Below, one piece after another: positions 1 through 7,959 of a stretch of DNA of 11,575 nt (position 1 is the first letter of the stretch; each line of letters opens with the position of its first letter). This stretch comes from JAAXKN01 sp050258815. GTDB taxonomy: Bacteria > Bacteroidota > Ignavibacteria > Ignavibacteriales > SURF-24. Both the position numbers and the translations under genes were made by a program. The DNA lies in NCBI GenBank assembly GCA_050258815.1, contig JBLMZM010000295.1, forward strand, positions 1-11,575, read 5' to 3'. Below the pieces are notes generated by a model, which saw only the letters and a program-made list of their open reading frames with translations, made no database searches and had not been told where the DNA came from.

Positions 1-1269
1 AACATTACGGGTGTAATAGGTTCAGGCATGCCTGGTCAGAAAGATGGCAGCTTTGAGGAAACTGAATTCTTTCACCCCCAGGGCACGGCCCTCGACGGAG
101 ATTATCTTTATATTGCAGATACTGAAAACCACCTGATACGCAAGGCTGATCTGAAACATCAGAATGTCACTACAATTGCTGGCACCGGACGCCAGGAGTA
201 CATCAGAAACCCGCACGGCAATGCCAGAATGACCGGCCTGAATTCACCATGGGACCTCACAATAAATAATGGAATATTGTATATCGCTATGGCAGGACCC
301 CACCAGCTCTGGGCCATAAATCTTGCGGATAATTCAATAAGGCTGCACGCAGGCTCAGGAAATGAAAACATTGTGGATGGCGCACTTACGGCCTCAGCCC
401 TGGCACAACCCAGCGGAATTACTACTGACGGGAAAAAACTTTATTTTGCCGACAGCGAGGTAAGCGCCGTGCGCAGTGCTGATATCAGCGTGACAAATGG
501 AAAAGTAAATACAATCATTGGGCACGGTCTGTTTGAATTCGGGGACGTGGATGGAAACGAGGACAAGGCCCGGTTCCAGCACCCGCTTGGTATTACACTG
601 GTAAATGGAAAGCTCTATCTGGCCGATACATATAACAATAAAGTAAAAGCAGTTGACCCGGTTGAAAAAACGAGCAGAACATTTGCCGGCAGCGGAAAAA
701 AAGGAATGACAGACGGCAGCCCCAGGGACGCCACGTTCAATGAACCCGGAGGCATTACATACGCAAGAGGTAAACTATACCTGGCCGATACAAACAACGA
801 CCTCATACGCGTAATAGACATTAACAGTGGAAATGTTTCCACACTTCAAATGAAAGGAATTGAAAAATTGCACAAGCCCGCTAAAATAGCGGCATTCAAC
901 AAAAATAATTTTAACGGCGAGAAGAAAATTATAAATGGCGTCAACCTCAGGGCACTAAAAAACATCAGCCTCAGTCTTACATTGCAGAAAGATTATGAGC
1001 TGAACCCACAGGCACCAAGTCAGATCAGGATATTCTCCGAAGACGGCAGCATTAATCTTAACCAGAAAATCACTGCTGTAAATACCAGTATCAATGCCGG
1101 CAGCCTGGCGGGCAAGGACAAGCTTTATGCAGAAATGGTGATATACTACTGCAAAGAAGGCAGCGAGGGACTATGCCTAATAAAGGACGTACTTTTTGAA
1201 TTGAACAATTCGGATCAGAACGGCACAACGGCAGTAAACCTCTCCTACGACCTGCCTGCCATGCAATAG
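1..1269 (+). CDS. NHL-repeat beta-propeller protein, NHLRC2-like (5' partial)
   Basis: The reading frame is open from the first base, and the residues before the first Met (NITGVIGSG) already form the end of an NHL blade, so the gene starts outside the window and the Met at base 28 is internal. Five full NHL blades follow (roughly bases 73-200, 238-360, 400-525, 577-690, 736-855). Each has the pattern P-x-G-(I/L)-x(n)-LY(I/L)AD-x(n)-(I/V)R-x(n)-AGSG; with the cut blade this makes six, as in NHLRC2-type propellers. The phrases LYIADTENH, LYIAMAGPHQ and FEFGDVDG are typical of that family. A C-terminal beta-rich domain of about 130 residues follows, with two cysteines in YYCKEGSEGLC. Known relatives carry an N-terminal thioredoxin-like domain, which would lie upstream of the window. 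The biochemical role is not established; a redox or protein-interaction scaffold is the usual guess. Localisation cannot be judged without the N-terminus. Family call good, function open. Confidence 0.85.
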   Translation, partial: NITGVIGSGMPGQKDGSFEETEFFHPQGTALDGDYLYIADTENHLIRKADLKHQNVTTIAGTGRQEYIRNPHGNARMTGLNSPWDLTINNGILYIAMAGPHQLWAINLADNSIRLHAGSGNENIVDGALTASALAQPSGITTDGKKLYFADSEVSAVRSADISVTNGKVNTIIGHGLFEFGDVDGNEDKARFQHPLGITLVNGKLYLADTYNNKVKAVDPVEKTSRTFAGSGKKGMTDGSPRDATFNEPGGITYARGKLYLADTNNDLIRVIDINSGNVSTLQMKGIEKLHKPAKIAAFNKNNFNGEKKIINGVNLRALKNISLSLTLQKDYELNPQAPSQIRIFSEDGSINLNQKITAVNTSINAGSLAGKDKLYAEMVIYYCKEGSEGLCLIKDVLFELNNSDQNGTTAVNLSYDLPAMQ

Positions 1270-1336
1270 CTATAGTCATTAAGCGTAGTAACATGATGGA
1301 CAGATCCGGGACTATGAAAACTTGATACTGGTATAA

Positions 1337-2479
1337 TTATCTTAACAGGAACACTATAATTACCACCGCAATTGTACCGGCTGTTGCAATCTGGGATAGT
1401 AGTTTATAGCGCTTCTTGATATAACTCCATATCATTGCTGCAATTACCATCAGGAGCGCAAGGGCCAGACTGGCCAGGATGCACTCAATGAAATTAAATC
1501 TCTCGTTAACGATTGAATAAAGGGTAGTGTCATTATTCCACAGCTTCCTGTAGATCACCTGAAGATGAAGCCAGTATACAAGCAGTGATTCACGGCCTAC
1601 CTCAAGCACAAATGATTTCTCCGTGCTGCGCCATATCTCATAATATCTGAGCGAAACCAGAAAGACAGTGACTAATCCAAGTCGCAGAATAAAAAAGAAC
1701 TGGTTCGGGACCACCTTGCTTATATAATCCATAAAACTAAAAGGTGCAGCCAGAACGAACTCTCCGACTATAATACATCCTATTCCAAACCACAAAAGAT
1801 GCTTAAGGAACCTGTTCTCGTAGTTGCCGTTTCTGGATTGCATATAATAATAACACATCACCGATCCTGAAAGCATGAACCCCAGCCACGGGAATAAAGG
1901 GAAAAGCGAGCCGTGCATTTCATTGAAATAGTTGGCCAGAGGCAGAGGCATATACTGTGCAAAATCTGTCTGCCAGATCATGGGCGCCAGAATAAATAAT
2001 ATGCAGGTAAGCACAATAAGTATAACGTTGAAAACAAGATCGCTTTTAATGAACAATCTTAAGACAAACATCAGCAGCAGTCCGAACGCTATGCACTGCA
2101 GAACGTCCACGCTGAAAAACGGCAGCAGCTCATCGGGAGTAGCCTTATGCAGCATTTTCTGCAGCGAAAGGTACGGAAGCCTGAGCGAGTATCCCACGAC
2201 CCAGATAAGGAATATCCTTCCCAGCTGCCGCCAGAAATCGAACCTGTACTGCCTGAATGCCTCCAGCTTTCTCTGACTGGCAATAGTAAAGGCAAAGCCG
2301 GAAATGAATAAAAATGACGGAGCTACAAGTCCGTTGATAAATGTAAGCGCTTTGAACCATCCCGCTGTTTTCAGCGCCGGGAGCAGCATTGCATTGAAGA
2401 CGTGCGTCTCCACCATGAACAAAAGCGCCCATCCGCGGTACAAATCGATAAATGCAAATCTTTTTTTCTTTAAATCCAT
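1337..2479 (-). CDS. Multi-spanning membrane acyltransferase (DUF1624 / HGSNAT-like)
   Basis: This 380-residue protein is mostly hydrophobic, with about ten membrane helices and a short basic N-terminus (MDLKKKR). The first helix carries the signature D12-x-x-R15-G16 followed by H26, as in the acyltransferase_3/DUF1624/heparan-glucosaminide N-acetyltransferase group. PSFLFISGF (54-62), a central FPLFPWLGFMLSG segment and GRESLLVYWLHLQ (295-307, with H305) also fit. Family members move an acyl group, often from acetyl-CoA, across or onto a membrane-facing acceptor such as a sugar; the acceptor here is unknown. No clear Shine-Dalgarno site precedes the ATG, but the Met sits just ahead of the conserved D-x-x-RG motif, which supports this start. 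The gene converges on the NHL gene (67-bp gap, no obvious terminator) and diverges from the synthetase/GNAT fusion. DUF1624 versus acyltransferase_3 cannot be settled by eye. Confidence 0.75.
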   Translation of the reverse strand: MDLKKKRFAFIDLYRGWALLFMVETHVFNAMLLPALKTAGWFKALTFINGLVAPSFLFISGFAFTIASQRKLEAFRQYRFDFWRQLGRIFLIWVVGYSLRLPYLSLQKMLHKATPDELLPFFSVDVLQCIAFGLLLMFVLRLFIKSDLVFNVILIVLTCILFILAPMIWQTDFAQYMPLPLANYFNEMHGSLFPLFPWLGFMLSGSVMCYYYMQSRNGNYENRFLKHLLWFGIGCIIVGEFVLAAPFSFMDYISKVVPNQFFFILRLGLVTVFLVSLRYYEIWRSTEKSFVLEVGRESLLVYWLHLQVIYRKLWNNDTTLYSIVNERFNFIECILASLALALLMVIAAMIWSYIKKRYKLLSQIATAGTIAVVIIVFLLR

Positions 2480-2629
2480 GAGTATTTAATATTCGGAATG
2501 GAAACACCAGGGAAATACAGTTCAGCAGGAAGAAGGAATTTCCCTTAATTTAAAGTTTAATTTATTTATCTTAGAGTAATCTATGTTGCAAATATTTATA
2601 AAAATTCTGGGTCAATATATTCAGTATTC

Positions 2630-2639
2630 TGCTATAAAT
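2630..2639 (+). promoter_or_regulatory. Candidate extended -10 promoter for the synthetase/GNAT fusion
   Basis: TGCTATAAAT matches an extended -10 element (TGnTATAAT) with one mismatch. It lies about 37 bases before the ATG in the AT-rich gap between two divergent genes. No convincing -35 box sits at the usual distance, and promoters in this bacterial group often deviate from the sigma-70 pattern, so this is only a candidate. Confidence 0.25.
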
Positions 2640-2675
2640 GCAATCTGAATTTGAAAATTATTATTAAAGGCTTTT

Positions 2676-5600
2676 ATGAACAATGACAATATATATGATC
2701 TGAAGCTTGAACTGGAAAAGTGGCAAACCAACAAAACTGAAACGGACAGCACCTCTGCCTGCAGGGTGCTCTCACTGGCAGAAACTATATTAAATTCCGG
2801 CCCTGGCCTTCAGACAGATGCTGAACTCTGGCACCGCTATCTGGATACTACGCGCCATTCGGTTTTCCTCAGGAGCCTCAGCGGGAGAAGCGAAAGGTAC
2901 CGGTGGGCCGATACTGCTTTTAATGCTGTCAGGATTTCAAATTACAACCTGAAGACTCTTTTTGAACAGAGGGTCCAAGCTCACCCGGACAGGGTGCTCT
3001 TCATGGTTACAGAAGACAATAAGATTACGGACTTCAGCTATAAATGGGTCTATAAGAGAACACGCCAGATTGCAGCCGTTCTGCATGAGCTACAGGCAGA
3101 GCCGCCCCGCGTGGCAATTTTTTCCGAAAACAGCATTGAGAGCGCCTGCTGCGATATCGCCTGCATGATGTACGATATTTTTGATTCGCCGCTCAACATA
3201 CATTTTGGAACCGAGACATTATCCGATATCTTCTCACAAATTGATATCAACGTAGTAATAACAGATTCCGAGTCCAGACTGAACCTGCTCTTGAGAGTAA
3301 GAGAGAAGCTGGGACGCCCGATAAAGATCATATATACAGGATATGACAGGATCCACCAGACTGAGGACGTGTATTTAATCGAGAAACTGCTTTCGCAGTT
3401 TGACCCTGCCCGCATCGATTCTGTGCTGGAAAAAAGGAACCATCTGAGCCTGGATGAGCCTGCTACGATGCTCTTTACCAGCGGCAGCACCGGCAAGGCA
3501 AAAGGCGTTGTCTTTACCATATACAACCTGATTACAAAGCGTTTTGCGAGGGCCGCCGCACTACCCGGGGTGGGAGAAAAAGAACTGCTGCTCTGCTACC
3601 TCCCTCTGTACCATACTTTTGGCCGTTATCTCGAAATGATGGGCATGATTTTCTGGGGAGGCACATATGTATTTGCCGGTAACCCTTCAATTGAAACATT
3701 GCTCGCACTGATGCAGAAAGTTAACCCTACCGGAATCATAAGTATTCCGCTCAGGCTAATTCAGATCAGGGAGAAATTCCTGCAGCAGACCAGCAAGGCT
3801 ACGGACATTAAATTCTTCAGGCAGCTTACGGGCAAGAACCTTCGCTGGGGGCTTTCTGCAGCCGGATACCTGGATCCCAAAGTATTCAGCTTCTTTCACA
3901 ACCACGGGGTTGAACTCTGCAGCGGATTCGGAATGACTGAAGCAACCGGAGGAATTTGCATGACACCTCCGGGAGAGTACGTAAAGAACTCTGTGGGCAT
4001 TCCGCTGCCCGGCATCAATACGCGCCTGAATTCAAAAGGCGAGCTGGAAATATCGGGACACTATGTGGCAAAGTACCTGGAGGCTGAGGCCAGGGATAAA
4101 AACGATGGCTGGCTTTCTACGGGCGACCTTTTTAAGCTGGATAAGAACGGGCATTACCATATTATTGACCGCATAAAGGATATATACAAGAACGTAAAAG
4201 GACAGACAATTGCTCCCCGTCCTATTGAAAAAATGTTCGAATCCATCCCCGGATTTAAGAGAACATTCCTTGTCGGCGACGGACTGGCCTATAATACGCT
4301 GCTTATTGTACCCGACCTTAATGACGCAATCTTGCAGAAGGCCGTCTCAAAGAAAAAACTGACCGATTATTTCCGTCCCATTATCTCCTCTGCAAATAGC
4401 GAACTGGCCCCCTACGAACGCATTGTGGATTTTACAATACTCGACAGGGATTTTGAAGAACAGAGGGGTGAGCTGACATCCAAGGGAACGCTAAGGCGCA
4501 AGGTAATTGAGACCAGCTTCGCACAGGATATTAACAGGATGTACAGGTATCCCAACGTGGATTTCAAGATTGACGAGCTTAAGATCATTATACCCCGCTG
4601 GGTAATAAGGGACCTTGGCATAACCGAATACGACATTAAATGCCAGGCAGACGGCCTCGTAAATAAAATAAAGGGTACGTTCCTCTCAATTAAATTTAAT
4701 TACAAGAACGACAGGATACAGATAGGCGACTTTGAATACATAATTTCAGGCAGCCAGGTCGACCTCGGTATACTTATCCGGCAGCCCATGCTCTGGATCG
4801 GAAATATCTCACTCATAAACTTTGCAATCTGTAAAGACGGCTGGGATACCAGCTATGAGAAGATCTCCCCGCAGGTATTTCTTGCCCCTTCGCTCAACAG
4901 GCTGAATTCGGGTAAAATACCCTCGCCGGTTAATAAATCCCAGGATGCAAAGCTGAAGGAATTAAATGAAGTCGTCATTACGGCAATTTACGGCAGGGGC
5001 AATATCGCACTTGATGCCGTAAGCCAGCTTGAGCGCAATCTTCACACCGAAAGCCACCGCACGGCTTATCTAATAAGAAGAAGACTCGAGTGCCTGGCTC
5101 TGCATCCAGACTTTGAGGTAAGAAGCTATGCCTACAGGATATTGCTCTTTGACGAACCATGGCTTGACTACAGCAAGTACCTTCCGGCTTTCGTTAATTC
5201 GGGACTGCCATTTATCAACAGGAAGAGCATCGAAAATATCTCCCGGGCCGATTTTGAAAGGGGCCGCCTTGAAGCCCTGCGCCAACGCCTGGAATCCTAC
5301 AGGACAACTCTTAACTGGACATCCTCTTCGGTAACTGTATCGCAGTTTAAGAGGATTCTTGAACTGCTGGTAAACTTTGCCCGCCATAACAGGAATTTCT
5401 ACGGTGCCGTGCGTGAAGAACTGGTCAGCTGGATACTGCACAAAAAAGAACCGCAGCTCAGCTTATACGCGCAGGACCTTTTTAATAAGCTCTCGGCCTG
5501 GTTCGAATCTACGTTTGAACTTACACCTTTTGAAAATGACGAGCAGAACTGGAGGGAGAGAATTGTATTCCAGGAAGGCTTCTCTGAAGACGAGATCAGA

Positions 5601-7262
5601 AGAATAGAAAAGGTCCTCTGCTGCTCCACATTTCTGAAGGAAGCCCTGCTGCTGGTTTTTGAAGAAGAGAAATTTAATCTCAGACAGGTGCCCGAAAACG
5701 GCATCTGGATATCCAGAATTCTTTCTCCCCATAATTCCTTTCTGTACAGAATAAGCATCAATACGGTCTACAATAAGCACTACGACCTGATGCTTCTGAT
5801 TAAGGACGATATTACGCGCTCTGCAGTGCGTGAAACCATCTACTGGATGATTAAAATTTCAGGATATCCCGGCGCTTCATCTGTAATACCTAAGTTCGGC
5901 AACTTCCGTTCTTCAATGGGCGCCGCCTCGCTGGTCTACATAAATGAACTGACAGTGTGGGACAAGATACGCGATTATTCAAGCGTAAGGACGGCAAATC
6001 CCTCCTATAAGAATGAATACAAGTGGAAGGTACTGTTCGTAAGGGCAATTGTGGCATTCCTAAAGGCATGGCAGAACAGCGGCTTCAGTATTACTCCCGG
6101 TGCAATCAGTCCGACTAATGTAGTGGTTCCGGAGGCAGACATTAAACAGAATTCCCGGATACTTTCTCTCTCTGGCTGGCAGCCATACAAGAATACACTT
6201 TCAATTATCCATCCCGTACTGATGAACTTTTATCAGCAGACCATCGGGAATTATCCCTGGAACAAGGATGTAATTAAGGTGGAATGGATATTTGACGCAG
6301 TATTTGAGACCTTTGAAAAAGAGAAGGCGGTTGAATACCTGCTGAACCTTAAAAAGGATCTTTTAACTTCCCCTCCCGGATATGATATGTTCAGCCTGAG
6401 TGAAAGTATCGGGCCTTATCTTCAGAAAATCCAGGAAGGTCCTTATCTCAACCTGCCCTTACTTAGTGCAATTGAGAAGTACAATGAATGGCTGGAGGCA
6501 AACCCGCAGTCTACGCCCGAGGCAAGAGAGCAGTTTATTAAAAAGCTCTACTGGCTTTATCACATTGACCGCTTTGCCTCAATCATACGCTATATATTTT
6601 ATGAGAGGACGTACTTTGCCGAAGCATCGGATAATATCAAAGAGAAGTTCAGCAATCTCATTAAAGTCATGTTCGAGCAGAGTGACGTGCAGGCAACAAG
6701 ACTGGTTGAGCTTTCGGAACTGCAGGACGCACTAACTTCGCAGGATGACCGCCTCGTATTCAGCAAGCTCGTATTTCCGGATGTGCTCAAACCCCTGCAG
6801 ATGGAACTGATGCCCATTGGTGAAGATGAACACAAATCGGTTATAGTAAAGACAATGATATCTGACCGCAAGAATGAAACTCATGTTGTCAGGAAGGCCC
6901 TCTCCCCCTTCGAGGTGGGAAGCCTTAACAGGCTGTTCATACTTGATGACTATCCGGTTAATATCACCGCAGAGGATCACTTCCTCATCCTGACGGATAA
7001 TGAGGAACAGGAGAGCGTAAACGGAGGCATCTGCTACAAGGTGCTCGACTCCAACGTTGCACATCTTGAGGGCATCGTGGTTGCAGCTCCATTCAGGGGC
7101 AGGGGTATCGGCGGCAGCCTGCTGGAAGATTTCTGCAACCGGCTGATAGCAGATGGTATTAAGGTACTGACCACCCACTTTTATCTTACCTCTTTCTTTG
7201 CCAAGTATCAGTTCAGGGTAGACAGCCGCTGGGGAGGACTGGTCAGGTTCCTTTCGCATTAG
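2676..7262 (+). CDS. Large fusion: AMP-forming acyl-CoA synthetase + unassigned middle + GNAT acyltransferase
   Basis: The 1528-residue protein has at least three parts. After a ~90-residue extension, an ANL-superfamily acyl-CoA synthetase domain spans about 92-610: the P-loop TSGSTGKAKG (268-277), GFGMTEATGG (417-426), STGD (481-484), the hinge DRIKD (498-502) and a C-terminal LTSKGTLRR (600-608) whose K603 may be the adenylation lysine. Such domains make acyl-CoA from a carboxylic acid, ATP and CoA via an acyl-AMP; the substrate, perhaps a long-chain fatty acid, is not readable. Residues ~610-1390 match no domain I can name: a beta-rich part (~625-745), a helical part with HEAT-like look (~775-1000), then a region with YRISINT (1024-1030) and TVWDKIRDYSS (1093-1103). 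The last ~140 residues are a GNAT domain with the acyl-CoA-binding loop RGRGIGG (1474-1480). AAAGG five bases before the ATG supports the start. No frameshift or stop interrupts it. The protein is predicted cytosolic, with no signal peptide. Domain calls at both ends are firm; overall function is unknown. Confidence 0.9.
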   Translation: MNNDNIYDLKLELEKWQTNKTETDSTSACRVLSLAETILNSGPGLQTDAELWHRYLDTTRHSVFLRSLSGRSERYRWADTAFNAVRISNYNLKTLFEQRVQAHPDRVLFMVTEDNKITDFSYKWVYKRTRQIAAVLHELQAEPPRVAIFSENSIESACCDIACMMYDIFDSPLNIHFGTETLSDIFSQIDINVVITDSESRLNLLLRVREKLGRPIKIIYTGYDRIHQTEDVYLIEKLLSQFDPARIDSVLEKRNHLSLDEPATMLFTSGSTGKAKGVVFTIYNLITKRFARAAALPGVGEKELLLCYLPLYHTFGRYLEMMGMIFWGGTYVFAGNPSIETLLALMQKVNPTGIISIPLRLIQIREKFLQQTSKATDIKFFRQLTGKNLRWGLSAAGYLDPKVFSFFHNHGVELCSGFGMTEATGGICMTPPGEYVKNSVGIPLPGINTRLNSKGELEISGHYVAKYLEAEARDKNDGWLSTGDLFKLDKNGHYHIIDRIKDIYKNVKGQTIAPRPIEKMFESIPGFKRTFLVGDGLAYNTLLIVPDLNDAILQKAVSKKKLTDYFRPIISSANSELAPYERIVDFTILDRDFEEQRGELTSKGTLRRKVIETSFAQDINRMYRYPNVDFKIDELKIIIPRWVIRDLGITEYDIKCQADGLVNKIKGTFLSIKFNYKNDRIQIGDFEYIISGSQVDLGILIRQPMLWIGNISLINFAICKDGWDTSYEKISPQVFLAPSLNRLNSGKIPSPVNKSQDAKLKELNEVVITAIYGRGNIALDAVSQLERNLHTESHRTAYLIRRRLECLALHPDFEVRSYAYRILLFDEPWLDYSKYLPAFVNSGLPFINRKSIENISRADFERGRLEALRQRLESYRTTLNWTSSSVTVSQFKRILELLVNFARHNRNFYGAVREELVSWILHKKEPQLSLYAQDLFNKLSAWFESTFELTPFENDEQNWRERIVFQEGFSEDEIRRIEKVLCCSTFLKEALLLVFEEEKFNLRQVPENGIWISRILSPHNSFLYRISINTVYNKHYDLMLLIKDDITRSAVRETIYWMIKISGYPGASSVIPKFGNFRSSMGAASLVYINELTVWDKIRDYSSVRTANPSYKNEYKWKVLFVRAIVAFLKAWQNSGFSITPGAISPTNVVVPEADIKQNSRILSLSGWQPYKNTLSIIHPVLMNFYQQTIGNYPWNKDVIKVEWIFDAVFETFEKEKAVEYLLNLKKDLLTSPPGYDMFSLSESIGPYLQKIQEGPYLNLPLLSAIEKYNEWLEANPQSTPEAREQFIKKLYWLYHIDRFASIIRYIFYERTYFAEASDNIKEKFSNLIKVMFEQSDVQATRLVELSELQDALTSQDDRLVFSKLVFPDVLKPLQMELMPIGEDEHKSVIVKTMISDRKNETHVVRKALSPFEVGSLNRLFILDDYPVNITAEDHFLILTDNEEQESVNGGICYKVLDSNVAHLEGIVVAAPFRGRGIGGSLLEDFCNRLIADGIKVLTTHFYLTSFFAKYQFRVDSRWGGLVRFLSH

Positions 7263-7310
7263 AAAATCCGGTTTCCCCTTTGCATATACCTTAGCTTATA
7301 TATGTTCAGA

Positions 7311-7339
7311 TTCCGGGACTTCAGATGGAAGTCCCGGAA
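7311..7339. terminator. Bidirectional hairpin between convergent genes
   Basis: TTCCGGGACTTC pairs perfectly with GAAGTCCCGGAA across a five-base loop (AGATG), giving a 12-bp GC-rich stem. It sits 48 bases after the stop of the fusion gene and three bases after the stop of the YbjQ-like gene on the other strand. Neither side has a clear U-tract, so it is either an atypical intrinsic terminator or an mRNA 3'-end-protecting hairpin serving both genes. Confidence 0.65.
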
Positions 7340-7342
7340 GTC

Positions 7343-7672
7343 CTATACCCTCTCAAGCACGACAGCAGTACCATAGGCTAGCACCTCGGTAACTCCCGAC
7401 ATTACATCGTTTGCATCATAGCGGATACCGATGACAGCATTTGCGCCAAGCTGTTCGGCATGCTGAATCATGAGCTCAAAGGAATCATTCCTCGTCTTTT
7501 CACAAAGATCTGTAAACAGCGTAATGTTGCCGCCTACGAGTGTCTGCAGGCTGCCGCCGATCGTTCCGAATATGGAACGCGAGCGGACAACAATTCCCCT
7601 TACTATTCCCAGGTTCTGTTTTATCCTGTACCCGTCAATTGAAAATGCGGTTGTAGTTAAGCTGTGATCCAT
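7343..7672 (-). CDS. YbjQ / UPF0145 family protein
   Basis: This 109-residue protein fits the YbjQ (UPF0145, DUF74) family in full length and layout. It has an N-terminal GYRIKQNLGIVRGIVVRSRS strand pair, then GGSLQTLVGGN, a helix, and LGANAVIGIRYD followed by a final beta strand ending GTAVVL. The family forms small pentameric alpha/beta assemblies; some databases call it a heavy-metal-binding domain, but no function is proven and no metal-site cluster is obvious here. There is no signal peptide or membrane helix. GAGG lies five bases upstream of the ATG, which supports this start. The gene is monocistronic, convergent with the fusion gene and divergent from the NmrA-like gene, with a possible Bacteroidota-style promoter upstream. 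Confidence 0.88.
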   Translation of the reverse strand: MDHSLTTTAFSIDGYRIKQNLGIVRGIVVRSRSIFGTIGGSLQTLVGGNITLFTDLCEKTRNDSFELMIQHAEQLGANAVIGIRYDANDVMSGVTEVLAYGTAVVLERV

Positions 7673-7714
7673 ATTTGCCTCGTTTTAATTTGAGTTCTTT
7701 ACGCAGGTGCCGCA

Positions 7715-7746
7715 TAAAAGTACAAAGTTTATGGCTAAAGATCAAA
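7715..7746 (-). promoter_or_regulatory. Candidate Bacteroidota-type promoter for the YbjQ-like gene
   Basis: Read on the minus strand, TTTG is followed after 20 bases by TACTTTTA, close to the -33 TTTG / -7 TAnnTTTG promoter known from Bacteroides. The implied transcript would start about 35-40 bases before the ATG. The last base of the -7 box is A, not G, and such AT-rich matches occur by chance. Confidence 0.3.
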
Positions 7747-7943
7747 AGAAAACTGCCAGTACATTTTAGCTAAACGGCTTATAAATTACGCCTTGGGAGA
7801 GGCTGGCATTTCGGGCATATTCCCCTGCATGCATGCCAATTAGCCCCCCGGATATATTGATTTAATATCGGAAATCATTTAGCTTAAATTCGGCTATAGG
7901 ATGTTGAGAACGAGCAAGGCTTAGCATTATTTATGAACATATG

Positions 7944-7951
7944 AAAGGAGG
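7944..7951 (+). promoter_or_regulatory. Strong Shine-Dalgarno site of the NmrA-like gene
   Basis: AAAGGAGG is a near-full match to the 16S anti-Shine-Dalgarno sequence, eight bases ahead of the ATG. The other genes in the window have only short partial sites (AAAGG, GAGG) or none, so this one stands out and fixes the start. I see no convincing promoter in the roughly 270 bases upstream. Confidence 0.8.
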
Positions 7952-7959
7952 ATAATCCG

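Noticed and set aside
1272..1316. ATAGTC / GACTAT inverted pair between the NHL and membrane protein genes
   Set aside because: Six-base arms separated by more than 30 bases are too weak for a terminator.
3050..3526. 158-codon open frame antisense to the synthetase domain
   Set aside because: It covers the conserved P-loop region of the plus-strand gene and has no family features of its own.
6732..7259. 175-codon open frame antisense to the GNAT domain
   Set aside because: It lies wholly inside the fusion gene, which has clear GNAT motifs on the plus strand; no recognisable motifs in the antisense product.
7827..7836. GCATGCATGC palindrome upstream of the NmrA-like gene
   Set aside because: A ten-base alternating palindrome is short, far from the start codon and has no partner site, so an operator call is not supported.
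7857..7932. TTGATT and TTGAGA as -35 boxes for the NmrA-like gene
   Set aside because: No acceptable -10 hexamer lies 16-18 bases downstream of either.
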